Shown here piece after piece: positions 58,901 through 64,000 of a DNA stretch of 64,000 nt (within the stretch, counting starts at the first letter, position 1; each line of letters starts with the position of its first letter). This DNA is from Ianthella basta. Taxonomy: Eukaryota > Porifera > Demospongiae > Verongiida > Ianthellidae. The stretch spans positions 5,363,742-5,427,741 of the forward strand of contig OZ025877.1 in NCBI GenBank assembly GCA_964019415.1, read 5' to 3'. The notes under the pieces were generated by a model, which was not told the DNA's origin, ran no database searches, and saw only the letters and a program-made list of their open reading frames with translations. The position numbers were made by a program, and so were the translations under genes.

Positions 58901-61900
58901 TTTCATAAATGGCCACCTGCTTGAAAGACCTTCATTCCACCGTCAAGACAAGTGACAGGAGTAGCGTAGCAGCTAGTGAATATTGTCAATTGTGTACACT
59001 AAGATTTGCAATCTATTTGTAGCACTGAAAGTTTAAATTCCCCCCGTTACCCTTGTAAGTGGCTAATCATATTCTGTAACATGTTTATTCAGAGCACATT
59101 TCCTTTGTTTGATTCAAAGCAAATGCTAACAAAGATGATTGATAGTTAGGAAAACAGAAGACCCTAGTGAAGAACTTTTCATTACACAGACAGATGTGTC
59201 TGTTCCACCAAATACAGGAAAGCAGACAGATGAAAATGCTCACCTTAGGCAGGAATCGACCCGACTGTGATGCCGCTGATAACAACAAGCTGCATATACT
59301 AGCACTGTGAGCTGCTGCCACTGTATCCAGCAATTCCAACGTGGACTGAATAGCGGGAAGAATATAATGATTGCAGTGATCCTTTAAAACATCCAAATGC
59401 TCAATGATACTGGGGTAACCCTGAAAGGTGTGAATGATGTGACACTGCACTTGCTTCAGTTCAGCAGAAATCACAACATCAGATAATATGTTGGTAAGCT
59501 CTACTGGTATGTGAGCATCCTCCTTTGAAATATCGCTGAAGGTCAAAACTGGCGATACTACTCTTGATTTCCGGAAATGGCCAAAAGCCGTCAATGATAC
59601 TGTATTTACTGACAGCTGGACAAGTGGACAGCATGAACCAGAATCAGGACTAAGGCAAAAGGATAACATCTCAGAGTTCAGAGAACCACTTCCTTTTTGA
59701 CACATAGCTGCTGAAACTGATGACAAATCCAGCTGGATCATCGGGATGTCAATTGACAGGCCAAACGAGCTAGCTTGACTATCTTCATTGCATCCACTGT
59801 CAGCACTCTCATACAGTGGGCCTTGAGGCCGAATCTTTGGACCATTCAGCATGAAACAAACAGTTAAATCATTTGTGACTGCAGTGACATGAGACATGCG
59901 CTCAGCTGTGATACTGTAATCAAGTAACTGGGCTGAAATATATGCATTTTCAGCCATGGACATAGAGAAACACAGTGCTGGGGAAGGATCCAGTTCACCT
60001 TCCTTCTTAGGGGTAGCCTGATGCATGTTCAGAACTGAAGCTAGCCTGTGTTGAGTAGCTAGCACAGACAAGTCCAACACACTCATTGATGCCTGACTAG
60101 CAAGAACAGTCTGAACACTTTCAACAAACCTGCAAAGTAAGACAAATCAGAAGGAATAAACATGTTGCACAAAGTAGACAGCAAGCAGTTGAAACCATGC
60201 ACCGTACTCCTAAGCATACTGCGGCTCAATTACCAATCCCAGTCCAAACTTAAGTGCACAAAATGCCAGCAAAGCGCAAAGTTACTCAAAATTGGTCATA
60301 CAGAATGCCACCATAACAACATTCACCTCCATACAATGAAAGCCTGGATATAATTAGGCTCTACAAATAACACTACAGTAAGAGGTATTGGCCATTGCAA
60401 CATGTTTGATTTACTTGCAGTCCATGTCCAATGTGCCTCTGGCCTGCTATGGTCAGTCATAACGTTACAATAGCAGTGACAATGAGAATTCATGCTGCAA
60501 GTAATTACGATGGATAGGTGACAACAGGGAGACCAGCTGATTTCTAGAAATGAACATGACCAGGATGAGAACAGAGCTTGATGATGAGTTAGATTATCCA
60601 AAGAAGCAGAGTATTGTGCAAGACCGTACTGGAATTGGAGTGGTATGTCTAAGTCAACAATGCTTCAAGCTTCCTGACAACCACAGGGGCCTGCTCCTCC
60701 AGTACAGGACATCAACAGTGGGACAAAAGAAGCATGTTCAACATCTCAAACTGACTGATCTTACTTTCATATATTCTCATACTTGTGGTGTTAGTCTCTT
60801 TGTAAGTGCTGGGGCAGTCGCAGCTTCTTGCTGTGTTCTGCTTCTGCCCTCAGTGTTGCACTTGCTGGGTATCACCTAGATCACTGTTCTGCTACCCTAT
60901 CAGTGATGCTGTCAGATGCAGCGAGAAGGTGCTCCTCCTGCAGGCTGTTGGACATTCTAATCCCAAGCCCCATGGCCAGCAGGTAGTGCCAGCTCAGGTT
61001 ACATGGTGGATGGGCTGACAGGGCTGGCAAAGGCTTTTAGTAAATGGTATCCTCAGGTGCTGCATCAATGATCAGATACCTACAGCAACTCTCAACTAAT
61101 CTAATGACCAATGGACCACAGGTGCAAGCTGAGAAGACAGCAAGGGGGCTCAGGTCTATGTAGCAATGAATGAAAGATATTCTAGCTCGGTTTTCCAGTC
61201 TGTGACCTCTCTATTACAAACTCTTGTGTGCTGAGAGATGCACTGAGGTGTCAATTGCCCAAGCAAGTAAAGTGGACAGCAATCTCTGCAAAGAGTTTCT
61301 CCACCGTAAGGAGGTATTCTGTGTGATAGCCAAATGTTGAGCCAAATGTCAGTCACTTGGTCCCACCAGGTGTACAGTTGCTCCAGGTGTCACTGGCACT
61401 AGGATCATCAGCAAACCATACATATTGGATGCCTGGGGTGCACACAGCATGGATTGGTGGTGTGATGTCCAAAGGTCACCTTGGGCTGTTCCTTCCTGAG
61501 AGAGGGACTGATTCACCAGCTACAAATTTACAGTTCTGCACGGTTGCAGTATGTGTCGATTAAGGCTGGTGCAAAGCTGGGGCAATGGATTGGAATGCTC
61601 AGAAACTTAACATAAACCTATTGAAGGTTTAATCTGCAAGATACAGCTCCAAATGTCACGATGCTGCAAAGTGGCCCTTGTAAAGTGGTGGTGCTCACGA
61701 CTCTCCTCTTTGCTAAGCTCATAATCATCTTGCTGCATATTTCACCAAACATATTGGCATACTATTATGTTGGTAAAAAGCCTACGTAAGTACTGTCCTG
61801 CAAGACACTGCTTGATATACATCAGAAGTCATGCCACCATTTGTCTCTTTGGTAGCCTTTAGCCGGGACACTCCTCCAGGCAAACATAAATAATGTATAT

Positions 61901-64000
61901 AATGTTAATATTAATATTATTAATATTATCATTGTCATTATTACTATTAGCTGAATCCTGTGCATGTCCAGCCCACAGTAAATCAAAATCATCTACTTCA
62001 ATTGCCACATTTCCCGATAAATGCATAAAAGCTTGTGGGTACAGACTCTCTTATGGTGATCCAATTCAACTAAAGGACAGCAGCACAAACCAACCACATT
62101 AATACACCATCTCCTAGATACTGTAGCAAACTCAGAAAAAGAAAGTTAAGCCCCTCTAACACTTCCCCAATGTCTTCCCACAATTATGCATAACACAATT
62201 GACACCAATCTGTCGAGAACTGAAGGACTAGTTCCTGGGACCTCTGTGCACATTGCAACAGGACTATTTACGAAGTCATCTAAACTGTAGCTATACGCAT
62301 TGCATCCCTATGCACATACAGTGAATCCTCGTTAATCTGCCACCGCTTTATGCGCCAAACCCGTTAATCCACCGACATTCGTGCACATGAATTCATTTGT
62401 ATGGCTTTACTATTGATGTAATCCGCCAATCGGTTAATCCGCCTCCGCCACACGTTTCTGACGTCACTTCCTCTGATTATACGTGTTACCTAACACTTTA
62501 TCCACCAATTGAGAAGATGGCTACTGCAAGGAAGAGATTGCGATGCGATTTGACAGTTTTAAAGAAGGAGATGTGCGAGTTCAAAGCCAAGCATGCTAAA
62601 TCAACGCAGGAGAAGATTGCTGAGCATTTTTCTAGCAAACGAAGCTTTCATATTGCGCGAAGGACAGTGGGAGATGTTTTAAAGCGCAAGGCCGATTGGG
62701 AAACCCAAGAATCCCATTAACGCAGCCAGAAGCGTATGAGGAAGTCACTTTTCAATTATTTTGCTTTATAATTTCAACAGTGAATGTAGTCCAGTGCTTT
62801 TTTATTCACCTTGTGTTTTCTTGGTATGGTTGATCCTTTTGCAGTGATATCAGTTTCCATTTACTGCATGTATTTGATAGTTATTTACAGTGATGGTACA
62901 CTGTTTTCAGCTAAAGTCATTAATCCGCCAAACTCGTTAATCCACCAAAAAATGCCAAAACGAATTGTGGTGGATTAACGAGAGTACACTGTACTACAGT
63001 GGCATAGAACCATACTACTGCCCTTACTAATTACAAGCACATTGAACAGGCACTGATCAGGAACTTTGCTTTGGCAAGTAGCACCATTTATGTACATACG
63101 TATGTGCTTATGATTACAAACAGGCAACGAAGACTGAAACAAAACAAGGGGTTCCAAAGGTGTAGCAACCATACAGCAGCAAGATCACTTACTTTGATAG
63201 AACATGAAACGCTTGGGGAACAACCTTAATAGTCAGGTTATCTTTTAATTCAACCTTTATGGTAACATCACAATCAGTTTCCACATCTTGTTCAGTAACA
63301 GGTACTTGTTTCTTCTTTGAGTACCATTGCAGTACAGGATATGGGGTATCCCCATCAGCAGCAAACACTCTGAGTGAAATGTGACCAACATCTTTGGTAC
63401 CATATGCAACAGATAAAGAATGAACCGACTGTGAATATTCAGTCAAAGAAAGTGCACTGTCTTCTTGCTGATGTAATTTGTCCTGTGTGGGGTCATTCGT
63501 GCTGTTGTCAAAGTCAGCATCAAGCTCAAATTTACTAACATGGCTTAGAGCAGAGTGAAATGAATCCAAAGAGACAGTAGAGCCCCTTTCAAAAGAAGAC
63601 TCTTCAGTGGGGGAGATGCTGCATTCTGTTGTCTGTCTAAGTTGGTGGCTCAGGCAGCTACGTGGAATGCTGAACAGAAAACAGTGAATTCTTGCAAGAT
63701 CACAGGGATTCGTGATATTATAGACAGAAGCACTACAAGAAGTCCGCTCTTCTTCATCAATCAAAAAACATTCATCACTCTTTTGCAGGTTGCCTGTGGA
63801 ACTTGCGTGCGAGGTGAACTGACATCCTCCATAACAGCCACACACGGGAATGCCATCATGACTCACTGTACAAGAAGAGGGCCAGAGAAAACTCAGCCGT
63901 TGTGTACGTCGATCACCTGTACGAAGAAAGTCTGCCTGACGATCTGCATGAATAGTCCCCTTAAATCTTACATCCAGAGTTAAATCATTTAGCGTTGCTT
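43937..64000 (-). CDS. BLTP1: BLTP1/KIAA1109/Tweek-type bridge-like lipid transfer protein, C-terminal half
   Basis: Exons in gene order: >64000-63193, 60129-59244, 57666-56415, 56138-56063, 55983-55753, 54954-54765, 54659-54570, 54499-54311, 53775-53620, 53459-53369, 52764-52613, 52243-52138, 52070-51997, 51936-51768, 51693-51520, 51435-51382, 51301-51022, 50945-50451, 49970-49120, 48535-48386, 48301-48196, 47225-47068, 46966-46520, 45112-44354, 44226-43937. All 24 joins keep frame, giving about 2,743 residues to the stop at 43937. The 5' half lies beyond the window. The protein is rich in alternating beta-strand segments separated by low-complexity Ser-rich loops, as in repeating beta-groove lipid-transfer proteins. 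Landmarks include 'KWDTLKLIICKSTTRSIVNI' with 'FLFQQKARSETTLRR', 'FHLKPSTIILSCEPISHVQC', 'LNQLLVVQSSFVK', and the C-terminal 'SLLLDWLGFKEAKVTIPKW'. Family members bridge ER and plasma membrane. The length and these blocks favour BLTP1 over VPS13, ATG2 or BLTP2, but this is by recall. Confidence 0.75.
45530..46345 (+). mobile_element. LINE 3' end, decayed
   Basis: In the last-but-one intron of the BLTP1-like gene, on the opposite strand. Frames near 45920-46010 give 'CKECGSGEIEDSEH' followed by 'LRCEAW', the Cys-x2-Cys...His...Cys knuckle at the C-terminus of many LINE proteins. A G-rich untranslated region follows. It ends near 46316-46345 in a tandem TGAATTGAAT tail, typical of non-LTR elements that terminate in a microsatellite. 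It is 5'-truncated. Confidence 0.65.
47400..47930. other. CpG-rich intronic block of unknown nature
   Basis: Within a BLTP1-like intron, about 500 bp carry more CG dinucleotides than the surroundings (for example near 47440-47450, 47615-47635 and 47795-47830, including CACGTG). It has no exon support and no transposon ends were recognised. It could be an internal promoter, an enhancer, or a transposon of unknown type. Confidence 0.3.
55634..55731. repeat. Imperfect palindromes around a TTGCGCAA block
   Basis: In a BLTP1-like intron, TACCCC (55634) and GGGGTA (55659) flank a core containing CGCAATTGCG. Just beyond, ATTCTCCTGC (about 55666) recurs inverted as GCAGGAGAAT near 55722. A related block ACCCCTATTGCGCAATAG occurs at about 58767-58784. 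This suggests a dispersed repeat with a palindromic end; its class is unknown. Confidence 0.4.
57667..59243. other. Large BLTP1-like intron without recognised element
   Basis: A 1.58-kb intron. A GC- and CpG-rich patch at about 58460-58800 stands out and includes the block related to 55640. No coding exon was found. Confidence 0.5.
62317..62993 (+). mobile_element. Pogo/Tigger element with deleted transposase
   Basis: The left end TACAGTGAATCCTCGTTAAT (62317) and right end ATTAACGAGAGTACACTGTA (ending 62993) are inverted repeats with outer TA, the pogo/Tigger pattern. Sub-terminal GTTAATCCGCC blocks repeat inside both ends. The 677-bp unit keeps only the start of a transposase gene, so it is an internal deletion derivative inserted in a BLTP1-like intron. 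Confidence 0.88.
62517..62720 (+). pseudogene. CENP-B/pogo N-terminal DNA-binding domain fragment
   Basis: Sixty-seven codons from ATG 62517 to TAA 62720. The product starts 'MATARKRLRCDLTVLKKEMC' and continues with 'STQEKIAEHFSSK' and 'RRTVGDVLKRKADW', the helix-turn-helix of pogo-type transposases (CENP-B N-terminal family). The second DNA-binding domain and the DDE catalytic domain are absent. The frame itself is uninterrupted, so a short DNA-binding peptide could be made if it were transcribed. Confidence 0.85.

Larger units (their letters stand above)
60130..63192. other. 3-kb BLTP1-like intron with decayed repeats
   Basis: Contains the pogo/Tigger relic at 62317-62993. Between 60540 and 61570 the sequence is richer in GC and has broken open frames on both strands, which look like a decayed retroelement but with no motif firm enough to name. 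A TAATATTA-rich simple repeat lies near 61890-61950. Confidence 0.5.

Noticed and set aside
61341-61570. Possible RNase H-like fragment of a DIRS element
   Set aside because: Only a short 'DAWGAH'-like string is seen among stops; not enough to call a feature.

Overview
This is a stretch of an animal nuclear genome. It has spliced genes with GT-AG introns, an immunoglobulin-domain gene, a six-transmembrane TRP-type channel, kleisin and lipid-transfer genes, short introns, and many decayed transposons of animal type (non-LTR LINEs, Ty3/Gypsy, pogo/Tigger, hAT, Penelope-like debris). The overall character suggests an early-branching invertebrate, possibly a sponge, but that is an inference and no species marker was seen. 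There is no rRNA, tRNA, operon or CRISPR array.

Layout. 1-1450: two phase 1-1 exons of an Ig-domain gene (minus strand), flanking a 423-bp MITE. 1450-8320: non-coding and full of inverted repeats, including a 1.58-kb foldback element, a pogo-type MITE and hammerhead-like palindromes. 8321-15799 (+): complete 8-exon YOD1/OTU1 deubiquitinase. 17313-27907 (+): complete 15-exon ankyrin/TRP channel with a LINE in its second intron. 28957-38405 (-): complete NCAPH (condensin I kleisin) gene, with a Gypsy relic and a 1.2-kb foldback in its introns. 38482-42849 (+): R3HCC1L-like gene divergent from NCAPH, with 76 bp between the start codons. 43937-64000 (-): the 3' half (25 exons, about 2,743 residues) of a giant bridge-like lipid-transfer protein, best matching BLTP1/KIAA1109/Tweek. 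Its introns hold a LINE 3' end and a pogo/Tigger relic.

The host genes are unrelated housekeeping or signalling genes and do not form a pathway. Exon joins were worked out by hand from splice consensus, codon phase and family resemblance; every internal join given keeps the frame.

The most notable signal is a dispersed family of at least eight short elements carrying small hammerhead-ribozyme-like cores. The common pattern is CUGANGA, an extra A, a 4-bp stem with a short loop, then GAAACGU followed by U or C. Five lie in palindromes in which two copies face away from a shared centre. Several are bounded by 11-13 bp direct repeats, and one is inserted inside the LINE of the TRP intron. This matches the small dimer-type hammerheads known from Penelope-like retroelements, but here in short units with no visible reverse transcriptase.
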